Positions 11,341 to 23,231 of a DNA stretch of 64,000 nucleotides are shown here, piece by piece; the stretch's first letter is position 1; every line of letters starts with the position of its first letter. Origin of the DNA: Beta vulgaris subsp. vulgaris (Eukaryota; Streptophyta; Magnoliopsida; Caryophyllales; Amaranthaceae); assembly GCF_026745355.1 (NCBI RefSeq), contig NC_079204.1:1619501-1683500 (forward strand), given 5' to 3'. The notes below the pieces were generated by a model. The model did no database searches, was not told the DNA's origin, and was given only the letters and a program-made list of their open reading frames with translations. Made by a program: the position numbers and the translations under genes.

Positions 11341-12001
11341 TATTTTATTATTCTTTAGTGAGGTCTAAATATCAACATGGTATAATATTTAAGAACAGGA
11401 GTATAAAATCGATCCCCAAATAAAAAACATAATGTATAAGCAGAGAAATAACATGATACCTGCATATTTCTGGTAACTCTTTTGGATCAAGATGACCAGA
11501 ATTTGTGGTATTAACTGATAAAGTATCCCTCCAATTTGCGAACCGTGAAAAATAGAGGTCATAATTTGATGAATACACAACCACTTTTTCACTGTCACGA
11601 CTATAAAACTTCTTCTTTACCTCAGCATCTTGTTCATGAAACATCCGAATCCCCTGCAACATATTATTAAGCACTTCCATAGATATTCCATGATTAACAA
11701 CTTGAAAAAATCCCCATTTTTCTGATGCATCAAGGACTTGTTTGACGATTTCTTCGTAACCATTTTTGTTACCAATCCCCTCCAAGTTTATCACTGGAAC
11801 TTGGAGCTTAACACTAGGTGTCTTGAGTTCTTCTTCGAGCTCGTGACATGGTCGAATGAACATCTTAGGTAGCTCTTTTGCACCTGAATCTACCAATCCT
11901 TTAACTCCTGTCTTTGTATCATCAAAAGCCTTCACCTCTTTCATGCGATCGTATTCGAGTTGGACGCCACTTGTGTATCCGTCCATGCTAATTGTTCCCA
12001 T

Positions 12002-12416
12002 CTTTCAGCTTTGTATTGAACTAGATATGGATTCTCCTAGAAACTAAGTTGCTTCTAGTACACCAGAATAGTGAAAGACAAATGAATTTCTATATAATGA
12101 AGATTTTTCAGATTCTTTATTACCAAATACCTCCGAATAATTTTTTCTTTACTAAATAATACTCAATTTTTTAAAATTTACTATATACCTCTTAATTTAT
12201 TTTTAAATAAATCTACTATTGTCTTCCCTCAAAAAAAAAAGATCTACTATTGTCAACGACTATGATCCAGACTCCAGAGCTACCCCTTTGTGAGATTGGG
12301 AAGGAATAGTCTTATTGATAAGGAGAGATCCAAGCACATACACCACATATTCCAACCCCTTTGTTGATACTTGATAGGCCTACTTTTATTTAGTCCTTGC
12401 TGACCAAATATAATAA
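12002..12416 (-). promoter_or_regulatory. 5' flank of gene B (type-2 promoter)
   Basis: It aligns with the 5' flank of gene D (26399-26690), including GAGCTACCCCTTTGTGAG. A TATA-like TTATATAGA occurs on the minus strand at about 12093-12101, some 95 bp above the ATG. Similarity to D ends near 12416. Presumed, not demonstrated, promoter. Confidence 0.5.
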
Positions 12417-13409
12417 CGGTCATAAGTATATATTCTAACATTAGTTCCATATTACGGCGCATTTTTATGTAATATTAGAGCATTTGCGTTGTATTTATGC
12501 ATATTTAGGTCCCTTTTTATAAGTTACAGTGCTTTCATGGGTTGTTTGATGTTTTGATGTAGTTTCATGGAATTTGGACTCATTTTTAAGGACATGATGA
12601 TTAAGGCACTTGTATTACCATCAAAACGATATATCATATATATGCTCAAAACGGATTGGAATGGAAGAAGACACAAAGGACTTCATGTACTTGTGCGAAA
12701 TATGACACCTCTGCACCATTATATCTATAACTTTTGATAAAACAACAATAATGAGGTGATTCTAATTGGGTTGGAAATTAGACTCGAAGAGCTTCCCAAC
12801 AATATATTACATGAACCAAACGAAGCTCCGTGTTAAAAGTTATATCTGTTCGAAGTTGAGTTGAGGAATCTGACGATTACAAGGCAACACGACCGTGTCA
12901 CTCTGATTTCTTCAAGAGCTTATTTTCGTATATTACATTTTATGGTTACAGGTCAACACGTCCGTGTCATTATTGATACGTTCGTGTTTGTCTGCTCCAT
13001 GACGCGTTTTGTTAGGGATACTTATGAGTGGGAGATGTCTTTATCAGCTAGAGTAATTCCTTCACCCCCAACTTACATTACATCACCTCCTTATTGTTCT
13101 AATTGTCACTCTAATTCTCATGATATTTTTTCTTGCGATGTGATTTTAGTGAATGATATCACCCCTTCACCTCAATATGAATTTGATTACTATACTCAAA
13201 ATTCTCATCCTCAACCGTATATTTATGATGATGATGATGATGTGGGTTGGATAGAAAATGAGTGTTATGGGATTGATGTTCAAAGTATAGGAAAAATCAA
13301 TGTGATGGATATTTTGGAGAAGGAAGAACTCTTGGTTGAAAAACCTTTTTTTGGAAAAGTCTATAGATGAGAGTGATGTGATTTATGAGTCTTTATCGAT
13401 TCCACCTCG
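12417..13409 (+). mobile_element. Unclassified retroelement fragment truncating relic X
   Basis: The sequence is absent from the paralogous flank of D and breaks relic X at 13409/13410. It contains an open frame 12861-13370 (about 169 aa) with one CCHC knuckle, CSNCHSNSHDIFSC (CX2CX4HX4C), followed by an acidic YDDDDDVGW stretch. A CX2CX4HX4C motif is usual in retroelement gag proteins, so a Gypsy-like LTR-retrotransposon fragment is the best guess. No LTR pair or TSD was found. Confidence 0.4.
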
Positions 13410-13581
13410 TGTCAAATTTGGAGCAGGGCAAACAGGATAGTAGTGATTTACTGCAGTCCATCCTTTGCTACAATCCATTTCTTTTGGATAACCTGGCTTG
13501 AGTCCAAGAGCAACAGATAGGAACTCTACTAAAACATCACTTAGCTTTAGTACTCGGTTATAGTATTCCAACATCACATCC
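13410..13581 (-). pseudogene. Relic X: 5' half of a 2OGD exon 2
   Basis: 172 bp encode the beginning of exon 2 (DVMLEYYNRVLKLSDV, GWTAVNHYYPVCPAPNLT) behind a proper AG acceptor at 13582. Homology stops just before the HxD iron ligands, where the retroelement fragment begins. There is no exon 3. Exon 1 is missing although type-1 promoter sequence survives at 14939-16130. It differs more from B, C and D exon 2 than those differ from each other, so it is an older paralogue. Confidence 0.85.
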
Positions 13582-13754
13582 CTGCAACAATAAATGGACA
13601 ATTTGATTTTAGCAACGATCATATAGGATACAAGAATATGGGTGATATAGGAGTAATACAAATATACAAAAATATATGCTCGTAGTGTTTTTGTATGATA
13701 TACAATGTGGACAAAATACAATTCCATGATTTAAGTAGCACGTAATAATTTACG

Positions 13755-13870
13755 AGTGAATTTCATCTAGCTTAGTAGATAAAGTCTTGTGGGGGTGGTA
13801 TCCAAGACCTAAGATCGAAATCCGTCTATATCATTGCGCTTAGTCGTTCTCGAATATAAAGAAAAAAGAT
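13755..13870 (+). repeat. tRNA-derived SINE-like sequence
   Basis: It has a Pol III A-box-like TAGCTTAGTAGATAAAG (13768) and, about 30 bp on, a B-box-like AGATCGAAATCC (13812). These are the spacing and composition of a plant SINE head. The 3' end is not clear. Confidence 0.5.
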
Positions 13871-13871
13871 T

Positions 13872-14672
13872 ATTTGTCAAAAATCACCTTTTAGAAAAAA
13901 ATTGGGCACGCAACCACCTTTTTGGTTATTTTTTTGTTGTTGGAAGCCACCGCTTGTTGGAATCCAGTGGTTGACCTCGATTTTCCGACGTTGACCATCA
14001 TAGGACCCACTTTCACGCATTGTCTGCCTTTCTTATGCTAGCATCTTCTAATTTATTTTTTTGAAATTTCAGAGCAAGTCAGGAGGAAGGGAGAAAGAGG
14101 AAGAAGAAGAAGGGGTGGGAAGGATGGGGGGTTTCCGAGAGATGCGAGGGGGGGGGGGTTGCCAGAGGATACGAGGGGGATGGGGGATGTGGGGAGGGGG
14201 TAGCCCGGGGATGGGGGGGAGGGGGATCGCCGGGGAATGCGAGGGGGGAGAGGGGCTTGGGAGGGTGGGGATGTCGTGGGAGGGGGTTGCGGAGGGTTGG
14301 GGCTGCGCGTGGGATAGAGTTGGGAGGGTAGGGTTGGGCGGCGACGGCTAGGGAGGCCTTGGGTTGGGAGTGGTGGCAGCATGGGAGAAGGTCGTATGGT
14401 GGTGGTGGCGGCAGCAATGGTGGCTTAGCTTGGTGGTGGTGATTTTCGCAGAAGAAGGACGATAAAGGAGGAATAATGGTGAAAATCTGGAAAAAAAATA
14501 GTTTCTATGATGGTCAATGCCAGAAAACTTGGGTCAACGACTGGATTTCGGCAAGTGGTAGCTTCCCACAAATAAAACAAAAAAGGTGGTTGTGTGCCTA
14601 CTTTTTTTTAAAGGTGGTTTCTCACAAAAAAATGGTTATAAAAGGTGATTTCTTACAATTTTCCAATGAAAA
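13872..14672. mobile_element. Non-autonomous long-TIR element (MULE-like) with G-rich core
   Basis: Inverted repeats of over 100 bp bound the segment: AATCACCTTTTAGAAAAA, GGGCACGCAACCACCTTTTT and GGAATCCAGTGGTTGACC on the left, and their imperfect reverse complements at 14534-14672. The core 14060-14440 is a purine/G-rich tract (GGGGAGGGGG, GGTGGTGGTGG) with no recognisable protein. Long TIRs suggest a Mutator-like element, perhaps carrying captured GC-rich DNA. No 9-bp TSD was confirmed. Confidence 0.6.
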
Positions 14673-14938
14673 AACATATTTATTTACTAAAATTAATTCG
14701 TTGATCAGGATGATGTCAATTCTTTGTTTACGATCAATAACAAAAAAAACGAATGGTAGACTTCAACCGTGAAACAGTAAATGACTAAGAACATACATTT
14801 AGAAATTTCAAATCTCAATTATAATTAATGATCATAATTTGCTTTAGAGGAGCATTATTTGTTTCTATTAAAAATAATTTCTTACATTTAAAATTATATT
14901 ATAGGTATCACGTTTCTTCTCATTAAAAATTATATTAT

Positions 14939-16130
14939 GGAGTCTCCTAGAAACTATATTGTTTCAAATTACACCGGAATACTGAAAGACAAATAAGCTT
15001 TATCAATATGTAATTTGTGAGTGCGCGCCTTTATGTTGTCTATATTTTGTATAATTTTTTACTATTTCAAGAATAGAGTTATTGGCAACTATTGGATGCT
15101 ATCGAAAGAAATGGGAAGAACCGCCTTTTCATAAGACAACATATCCGTGTCACTTTTAATATGTCTGCTTTGATTTGTATAGTTGGAGGTAGTAGATGAA
15201 ACAAAATTTTGTTGCTTGTTTGAAATTGGAGCTACGTTTGTGTTGATTTGCTTTTGTCAGGACCAATTTTGAGATGGTCAGTTACACAATTTTCTTTATT
15301 TTTTTTTTTTTTGCTTTCATATAAATTAATACCCCCTACTAATTTTCGCGTCGTTTATTTACAAAAGTCGTTAACCCTAAACACATATTCTCTAAGTTTT
15401 GAGAAGCTCTGGAGAAATTTGGATCCAGGTGCACTAATGCATCGAGTCATAGATCTTTGTATTTACCTTGGAAAATGAACGCCATCAAGAATTTGCACAA
15501 TTTGTTTATACGGTAGTGACTCTTTTACTATGACACAATTTGTTCTTGAGATTTATGGTTTAATCTTTTTATTTTTATAGTATTATTTCCTACAACAATT
15601 ACGTGAGCAATATATGTAGATAAATATATTTTATATATTTCTTGAGTCAGTTCGCAACTTCGCATGATTAATTTGCAACAAAAACTTTTAAAACATGCAT
15701 TTTTTGCAAAAAGAGCCACAAACTTAATTTTTTTGCAAGATGAAATCAATTTTCATTTTCCGCTATGGTTTTTGAAGTGCATAATGGTGTCTATCTTCCT
15801 TTAACCCCCTATTTTCATTAACTACAACACCACCCAAATGCATCTCAAAAACCATAACGGAAAATGGACATAGTTTTATCTTGCAAAAAAAATTAAGTTT
15901 GTGTTTGTTTTTGCAAAAGTGCTTAAAAGGTTTTTTTAGGCAACTTTTCCTCAAATTAAAACCATTTTCTTTATAACATTCATATTTTTTTATACAAAAT
16001 GTTATAATTTGTTACGCAATATTAATAGTTTTGTATACATGGAAAGTATATTATTCATCTTGCTCAAAAGAATTTAGGCATTTCTCGACAATGAGCTGCC
16101 CCTTTGTGAGTTTGGAGGGGGGGGGGCATA
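14939..16130 (-). other. Orphan type-1 promoter flank of relic X
   Basis: No gene. From GGAGTCTCCTAGAAACTATA onward the sequence follows the 5' flanks of genes A (about 605) and C (about 21570), interrupted only by small indels. It is the former upstream region of a gene whose exon 1 has been lost. Confidence 0.7.
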
Positions 16131-16138
16131 CTCGTATT

Positions 16139-16870
16139 TAGGGATGGGCAAGGGTAGGGTCTGGGTCGGGTCCAGCTGGACCCTGGACCCGGATCCTAAA
16201 TTTTTTTTGCAGACCCAAACCCAGACCCGGACCCTAAGGGTCTGAAAAAATTGGACCTGACCCAGACCCTTAGGGTCTGGAGGGTCTAGAAGGTCTGGAA
16301 GGTACCCAAGCCTAAATTTTTTATTTTGCCAAATTTTCAGCATTATTAATATCATTAATCATCTGAAATTCGCATGAAACAAACACAAAAAATCGCATAA
16401 AACAAACATAAGAATTCAGATGAAACAAACACAAACATATAAATTGAAAAAAACGAAACAAACACAAACTTATAAACTGAAAAAAAAACGAAACAAACAC
16501 AATTCACAAACATATAAATTGAAAAAACACGAAACAAAAACACAAACATACAAAGTGAAAAAAACAAAACAAACACAACTTACCTAAGAGTTCAGAATGG
16601 GTGTTTTAGTGTTATAGTTAGGTTTTAGTCTTTTAGAAAATCAGCATCTGTTTTTTTTAAAAAAAAAGTTAAAATGTATATATTAAATAAGTTTAGGGGT
16701 CTAAGGGTCGGGTCTGGGTCCAAAATTTTAAGACCCGGACCCTAAATAAATCACTTGGACCCAGACCCGGACCCGGACCCTTAGGATTTGAAATAGTTGG
16801 ACCGAGACCATTAAATTAGGATCGGGTCTAACAGGCTCCAGGTAGGGTCCTGGACCCATGCTCATCCCTA
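16139..16870. mobile_element. Non-autonomous hAT element with perfect 8-bp TSD
   Basis: 732 bp, starting TAGGGATGGGCA and ending TGCTCATCCCTA, flanked on both sides by CTCGTATT (16131-16138 and 16871-16878). The paralogous flanks of A and C read straight through this site. Subterminal regions are packed with GGGTCTGG / CCAGACCC motifs. No transposase is encoded. The 8-bp TSD and TAGGG ends place it in the hAT superfamily. Confidence 0.9.
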
Positions 16871-16878
16871 CTCGTATT

Positions 16879-17350
16879 CCAATGGTGTTCAGAAAATCAT
16901 GTTTATTTAGCATACAAGTGGAGTAGTGGACAAATATTTGATGATGATGAATAATATTGATAATAGGATAAAATAAAATATTTATGTAATTGTATATAAA
17001 ACACATATAAAATATTTACTTTGATCATATATAATTCCTTATTTCTAAATAAGTGTTACACTAATTTTTTCACTTGATGGAGTGAGGCAATGAGCTTCTT
17101 TGATCATTAGTATATATAATTACGTACGCGTATAAGTCATAAAAAGTTAACATATATTATAAAAACATATACTAAAACAAATGTAATAAGATTCCATTTT
17201 ACTATAATTTTCTATATATAATAATGAGAAAATAAAGTCAAAGTTAGTTGGCCAATATTGCCAATTTACTCATCATAACAACTTATTTAGAAACAGAAAA
17301 AAGTATTGCATATACTTAAAAGGGAAAATATAGCCATAAGTATATTCTTT
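16879..17350. other. 3' flank of gene C
   Basis: No gene is seen. It is AT-rich and collinear with 1170-1644 and 22760-23231, the other 2OGD 3' flanks of the array. Confidence 0.7.
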
Positions 17351-20300
17351 CTATTCTTCATGTCCATGATTTTGTAACTTGTAGTATTCAAATGGAGGCT
17401 CATCAAGGGGCCTAGAGAAGAAATGTGTTTGAAATGCACTGAGAGTGAACTCGCGATATATAGCTAGATTATCTTCGGATATCAACTCTTTAATTGGGCC
17501 ATACAATCTTGGAGATGATAGAAGACCTTTAAAGAAAAATGCTGCTGAAACTCTTGGTCCAACTTGATTAGCCCTCATTCTGTGGTACACACTCTTGATC
17601 TTGTCATTAGACATTATCTGCATTACAACAAAAGCTAATTTACTAAAAGTTCAATAATGCAAAAATTAAAATATTTACCAGCTAGATCTCTCCATGAGTC
17701 CATCCATCATATATCAACAGGTTCCTTTTTTCTCAAAATATTTATTTCATAATATATTAACACACGTAGTAAGAAAAAAGATGAAGTTTTTCTATACAAC
17801 AATTGTACCATGTGCCAATAAAATCCTCTCACAAACTAGGAAAATATAGAGATTTTTGAGGATTTATAAAAGATAAAAATAACTTTTAAAAGATTTCGAT
17901 TGGTTGAGAAGGATTTGGTTACACTGTTTAGGATTAAAATAATTTTAAGTGATGTTTTTTGTATATTCGGCATGTACAGCCCCCACCCAACCCCTTGCTC
18001 CCCAAGCCCCTGCTCCCTAACGCCTGCTACCTGTACAACCCAATCACCCCCCGTAGCCCACCCCCATAACACCCTCCCGCAACCCGCAGCTCTGCAGGCC
18101 CGACCTTTTTTTTCTTCCTCCTCCTCGTCCCTTCCTCTCCTTCCTCCTTCCTTGCCCTTCATCGGAGCCCGACCATTTTTTTCGGTGAATAGAAAAACTT
18201 TAGTTCCCTCCATCGTGGAATCGGAAAAATTGGTTCGGTTCTTGCTAAAAAAATTATTCAATTTTATGTTTTTGAGGTAAAAAGAAATATAAAATACGTA
18301 TAAAAATTCGGGCAGTATTTATTAGTAAATACGAATGAAATAGCAAGACCTTTCAAACTGATGGAGTGTTGCCCGTTACTATTTACTACTATTGCTCAGG
18401 ACATCTAAAAATGATAATCTAAAAATGATAAGTAAATCAATATATTTATTTCAATTAGTAAAAAAAAAACCTTCCTAATCAGCAAAACACAATAAGAAAT
18501 AAACAAGAGATTAGCGAAATTCCCAACTCAGAAAAATTAGTTTTAATTTGTAAAATTATGTTTTAATTGATGAAAATAATTCCAATTCGACAAAAATAAG
18601 ATGAAGCGAACAGGACATTAGTAGTACACTACTATAGTCTATGAGTCTAAAAGGAAAGAAACCTGAAGAATATCGCCAATATTAACAACAAGGGCTCCGG
18701 GAATAGGCTGAACATCGACCCATTGATTTTGATGAAGGACTTGAAGACCACCGATTTGGTCTTGCAAAAGTATAGTGAGGAATGATGGGTCAGTGTGTTT
18801 GCTTGTTCCTAATGTCAAATCTGGAGCAGGGCAAGCAGGATAGTAGTGGAAAACTGCGGTCCATCCTTTGGTGCATTCTAGTTCTTTCAAATAATGTGGC
18901 TTCAGTCCAAGAGCTACAGATATTAACTCCAGTAAAACATCACTTAGATTAAGTACTTGGTTGGAGTATTCCAACAATACATCCCTGCAAACAACGAACG
19001 AACAATTTGATTGTTATTGTAAACTAATAGCAATGTATGGCATATTATTGTAATTATACCGCACAACACCAACTCTGTATATAAGGCAACATATGGAGAC
19101 TTCAAAATAGAAAAAAGGAAGAAAAAAAAAGAAAAGTGAACTACCTGCTAATCGTATCACTATCTCTATTATATATGAAAAATTTTATATGCTTTTACAT
19201 GCATATAAAACTAGTACTTTCCCCTAAAAAAAACTAATACTTTTATATGGTAAATCTAAGGAAATCTTCTTATAATTAAAAAAAATTATTTTGGAAAAGC
19301 ATGTTAGAGGATAATAGACAAGGGGAAGCTATGGTGTCCCTTCAAAAAAAGACTTTTTCCTCATTCGTAGCCCTCTTAAATTTAAAATATGTATATCAAA
19401 TCAAAGGAAGTTGAAAGTAGGTAAAATAAACTTTCGTAAAACTATGTGTATTAAAAGAAAAAAAAAAGTTTGATTGAAGAACAATTAACATAACTAAAGC
19501 AATTTTCTAATCAATTACACAACCAAAGACATAAAATTTTAATTTTACGTCAACTTTGAAGTGCAGTAACAATATACCAACATCCATTAACAAGTAATAA
19601 AAATAACAAGAAATTAAAATAACTTCTTCATCAAGTAATTTTTATAGGTATTATATTATAGGTATCACGGTTCTTCTCATTAAAAATTACTTTTTCCAAA
19701 ATACGGTGATCCTTTTTTTATTCATAAAAAAAAATCACTTATTAAGAAATTGAAGAAGTAAAAGTTTGAGCAAATAATACAAAATTATAAACCTTATGTC
19801 CCAAAGTAATTTCCATAATATAAAAACTAGGGGTGTTCATGGGTGGTTAACCGTACCGAAATAAAATTTCGAGACGATAACCAGGAATATTGGTTCGTCA
19901 TATTTGCGAACCGTAATCGTAACCGTTCAAACCGGTAACCGCATAAACGGTTAACCGATTTTTCGGTACGGTTTTCCGGTTAACCATTAACCGTTACTCA
20001 AGTTTTATCAAATAAGTTTACTTATTTTATATATTAGATTTTAATTTTTTCTCAACCTAAATAATATACCATTAATACCAAAATTATCTATAAAAGACAA
20101 TCATCGTTAAAAACATTCCACACCATAAAATATTACGATATAATGAAATACATATTTCAAAGTTCTAAGAAAAAACAAGCACAAAGACATTAAACTATTA
20201 CATGTTGAGCACACTGCCACACACTTCACAGTGAGAACTGAGAAGTTAAAAAAAAAAACAGCAGTACATGAAAAAACAGCAGCATTACAAATAAAAACAG

Positions 20301-21543
20301 CAGCAAGTTTCAACTTATTGCTTACATGCTTAGAGGCTTAGCTGAAGAGTCTTCATTATTTTGGACTTGGGCTAACTAAGTAACTAACCAATATTTTCGA
20401 ATTTGGGCTTACTTTCCTCTAGTTCTCTACTCCTCTTAGACTCTAATTCTCTTAGCCTTAACCCTTAGGTAAGTTACTAGTGACAAGAAGTGAAGTCACA
20501 GACTACATGTCTACACTTTATAATTAATGTCTTTAATAAAAAAAATTAATTAATATAATTATTATAAAAAATTAAATAATAATAATAAATAAATTTATCC
20601 GGTTTTTCGGTTAACCGTTTTATAAAAAATCATAACCGTAACCGTACTGTTTAACCGTTATTTTTACCGATTCGGTAACCGAACCGTTCAATCCTAAATT
20701 TTCCGGTTCGGTAACCACCCATTTAAACCGGTTTTTCGGGTTTTGATTTCGATTTCGGTTTTTTTGAACACCAAAAGAGAAATTAGATGTCCCAAAGTAG
20801 ATGTACAACAAACTATAAAGACAAAGTAGCCATATAACAACTCTAAAAAACAAAAAAAAAAAGTAGCCATACAATAATTGTAAAAAAAAAAAGGAGCTTG
20901 TCAAATAGTAAATTCAGACAACTAAAAAAAATTGCGACAATCAAATAGAAAGTGTCATAATTAAATTGAAACGAAGGAAGTATAAAAACAGGATAAGAAA
21001 GGCACCTGCATATTTCTGGTAACTCCTTGGGATCAAGATGACCAGAGTGTGTGGTATCAACTGCTAAAGTATCCCTCCAATTTGCGGCGCGTGAAACATA
21101 GAGATCAAAATTGGATTGATACAACACTTGATTTGTTCTATCACGGGAATATAACTTCTTTACCTCATCATCTTGTTCATGAAACATCCGAATTCCCTGC
21201 AGCATATTATTAAGCACTTCCATAGAAATTCCATGATTAACAACTTGAAAAAATCCCCATTTTTCTGATGCATCAAGGACTTGTTTGACGATTTCTTCGT
21301 AACCATTTTGTTACCAATCCCCTTCAAATTTATCACTGGAACTTGGAGCTTAACACAAGGTGTCTTGAGGTCTTCTTCGAGCTCGTGACATGGTCGAACG
21401 AACATCTTAGGTACAGTTTTTGTACCTGAATCTACCAATCCTTTCACCCCTGTCTTTGTATCATCAAAAGCCTTCACCTCTTTCAAGCGATCGTATTCGG
21501 GTTGAACGCCACCGGTGTATCCGTCCATGCTAATTGTTCCCAT
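17351..21543 (-). pseudogene. 2OGD gene C, near-intact, one-base frameshift in exon 1
   Basis: Exon 1 21006-21543 (538 bp), exon 2 18663-18984 (322 bp), exon 3 17351-17617, with GT-AG introns of 2021 and 1045 bp. Exon 1 is 4 bp shorter than in A, B and D. A codon is lost in the KKK run near 21156, and one T is missing at about 21306-21310 (ATTTTG where paralogues have ATTTTTG). The frame is therefore lost after KGIGNK, within about 30 codons of DIOX_N. Exon 2 (SKHTDPSF ligands) and exon 3 ([14 protein letters not shown]) stay open. Promoter and exon 1 are type 1 (like A), while exons 2-3 are nearly identical to D. A sequencing error at the T run should be excluded before calling it dead. Confidence 0.88.
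19828..20772. mobile_element. TIR element rich in CGGTTAACCG motifs in intron 1 of gene C
   Basis: It starts TAGGGGTGTTCATGGGTGGT and ends near GGTAACCACCC...TTTGAACACC, giving inverted ends GGTGTTCA / TGAACACC plus subterminal GGGTGGTTAACC / GGTAACCACCC. Internal copies of GTTAACCG and CGGTAACC are frequent. A hAT-like non-autonomous element is likely from the TAGGGGTG end. No clean 8-bp TSD was found, and the interior carries no transposase. Confidence 0.6.
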
Positions 21544-23231
21544 GTTTCAGATTTGTAGATGAGCTAGATAATGGAGTCTCCTAGAAGCTATATTGCTTCA
21601 AAGTACACCAGAATACTGAAAGACAAATGAGCTTGATCAATATGTAATTTGTGGATGAGTGAATGCGCACCTTTACGTTATCTACTAATTACTAATGGGG
21701 GACTAAAAACGTGCACTAAATATTTTGTATAATATTTTACCATCTCAAGAATAGAGTTGACAATTATTAGATGATGCTATCGAAAGGAATGGAACGAACC
21801 GCCTTTTCATAAGGGAACATATTCGTGTCACTTTTAACATATATGTGTTGATTTTTACATTTGGAAGAAGTAGCTGAAATAAAATTTTGTTGCTTGTTTG
21901 TTTGAAATTGGTGACACGTTTGTGTTGGTATGCTCTTATCAGGAGTAATTTTGAGATGACCAGTTACACAATTTTCTTTATTCTATTTTCTCTTTTTTTT
22001 TGCTTCCATAAAAATTAATACCCCTACTAATTTCCGTGTCATTTATTCACAAAAGTTAATTCTAAACACATATTTTATCTGTCGTTCGCTCTAAGTTTTG
22101 AGAAGTTCTGGAGAAATTTGGATCCAGATGCATAGAGGCACTGTCATAGATCTTTATATTGACCTTGGAAAACAAATGTCATCAATAATTCGTACGTACT
22201 GGAGGCGGTGAAAGTTTGTTTCTAAGGTAGTGGCTCTTTTACTACCACAAAATTTGTTCTTGAGATTTAAGGTTTAATCTTTTATATTTTTGTAGTATTA
22301 TTTCCTACAACAATTAGGTGATCAATATATATGTAGATAATTATATTATATATATTTTTGAGTCAGTTCGCAACCTCGCATGATTAATTTGCAATAAAAA
22401 ATCTTTTAAAACATTTTTTGCAAAAAAACAATCACAAAACTTAATTTTTTTTAAGATGAAACCTATTTCCATTTTCTGTTGTAGTTTTTGAGGTGCACAG
22501 TGATGACCTTTCTATCTTCCTTTAACCTTCTATTTTCATCAACTACATCACCTCACCCTAGATGAATCTCAAAAACCATTGCGGAAGAAAAAAACTTTAT
22601 GCAAGTTATTTATAGATGATTAAATATGGCGTGGAAGGGATATTATTAATTCTTTCTCAAAAGAACTTAATAGGCATTTCTCGACAATGAGCTTCCCCTT
22701 TGTGAGTTTGGAGGGGCATACTCGTATAGATAAGTCATAAGAGGAGGTCCACATGCCACATATTCCAATAGTGTTCAGAAAATCATGTTGATATAGCATA
22801 CAAGTGGAGTAGTGGACAAATACTTAATGATGATGAATAATATTGATAATAGGATAAAATAAAATATTTATGTAATTGTATATAAAACACATATAACATA
22901 TTTACTTTGATCAGATATAATTCCTCTATTTTTAAATATAAGTGTTATACTAACTTTTTCACTTGATGAAATAGACTTCTTTGATCATTAGTATATATAA
23001 TTACGTACGCGTATAAGTCATAAAAAGTTAACATATATTATAAAAACATATACTAAAACAAATGTAATAAGATTTCATTTTACTATAATTTTCTATATAT
23101 AATAATGAGAAAATAAAGTCAAAGTTAGTTGACCAATATTGCCATTTTACTCATCATAACAACTTATTTAGAAACAGAAAAAAGTATTGCATATACTTAA
23201 AAGGGAAAATATAGCCATAAGTATATTCTTT
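21544..23231. other. Intergenic C-D: type-1 promoter of C, 3' flank of D
   Basis: No gene. 21570-22670 matches the flanks of A and X; 22672-23231 matches the 3' flanks of B and C. It is the cleanest copy of the intergenic unit. Confidence 0.7.

Larger units (their letters stand above)
1645..12001 (-). pseudogene. 2OGD gene B, exon 2 split by a LINE insertion
   Basis: Three-exon 2OGD gene: exon 1 11460-12001 (542 bp, open), exon 2 3078-3373 plus 9769-9794, exon 3 1645-1911 (stop at 1645). Before insertion exon 2 was 322 bp, the same as in C and D, with HTD iron ligands in SKHTDPSF. Exon 3 supplies the distal His in KSVYHRV and the 2-oxoglutarate Arg-x-Ser in GPRVS. Apart from the 6.4-kb LINE no stop or frameshift is visible, so the gene was probably functional until the insertion. 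Reading from the 3' exon-2 piece into the element gives a lysine run from the poly(A) tail. Its promoter and exon 1 are of the same class as gene D ('type 2'). Confidence 0.9.

Noticed and set aside
14053..14417. Proline-rich and glycine-rich ORFs on both strands
   Set aside because: Artefacts of the G-rich core of the long-TIR element; composition only, no domain.
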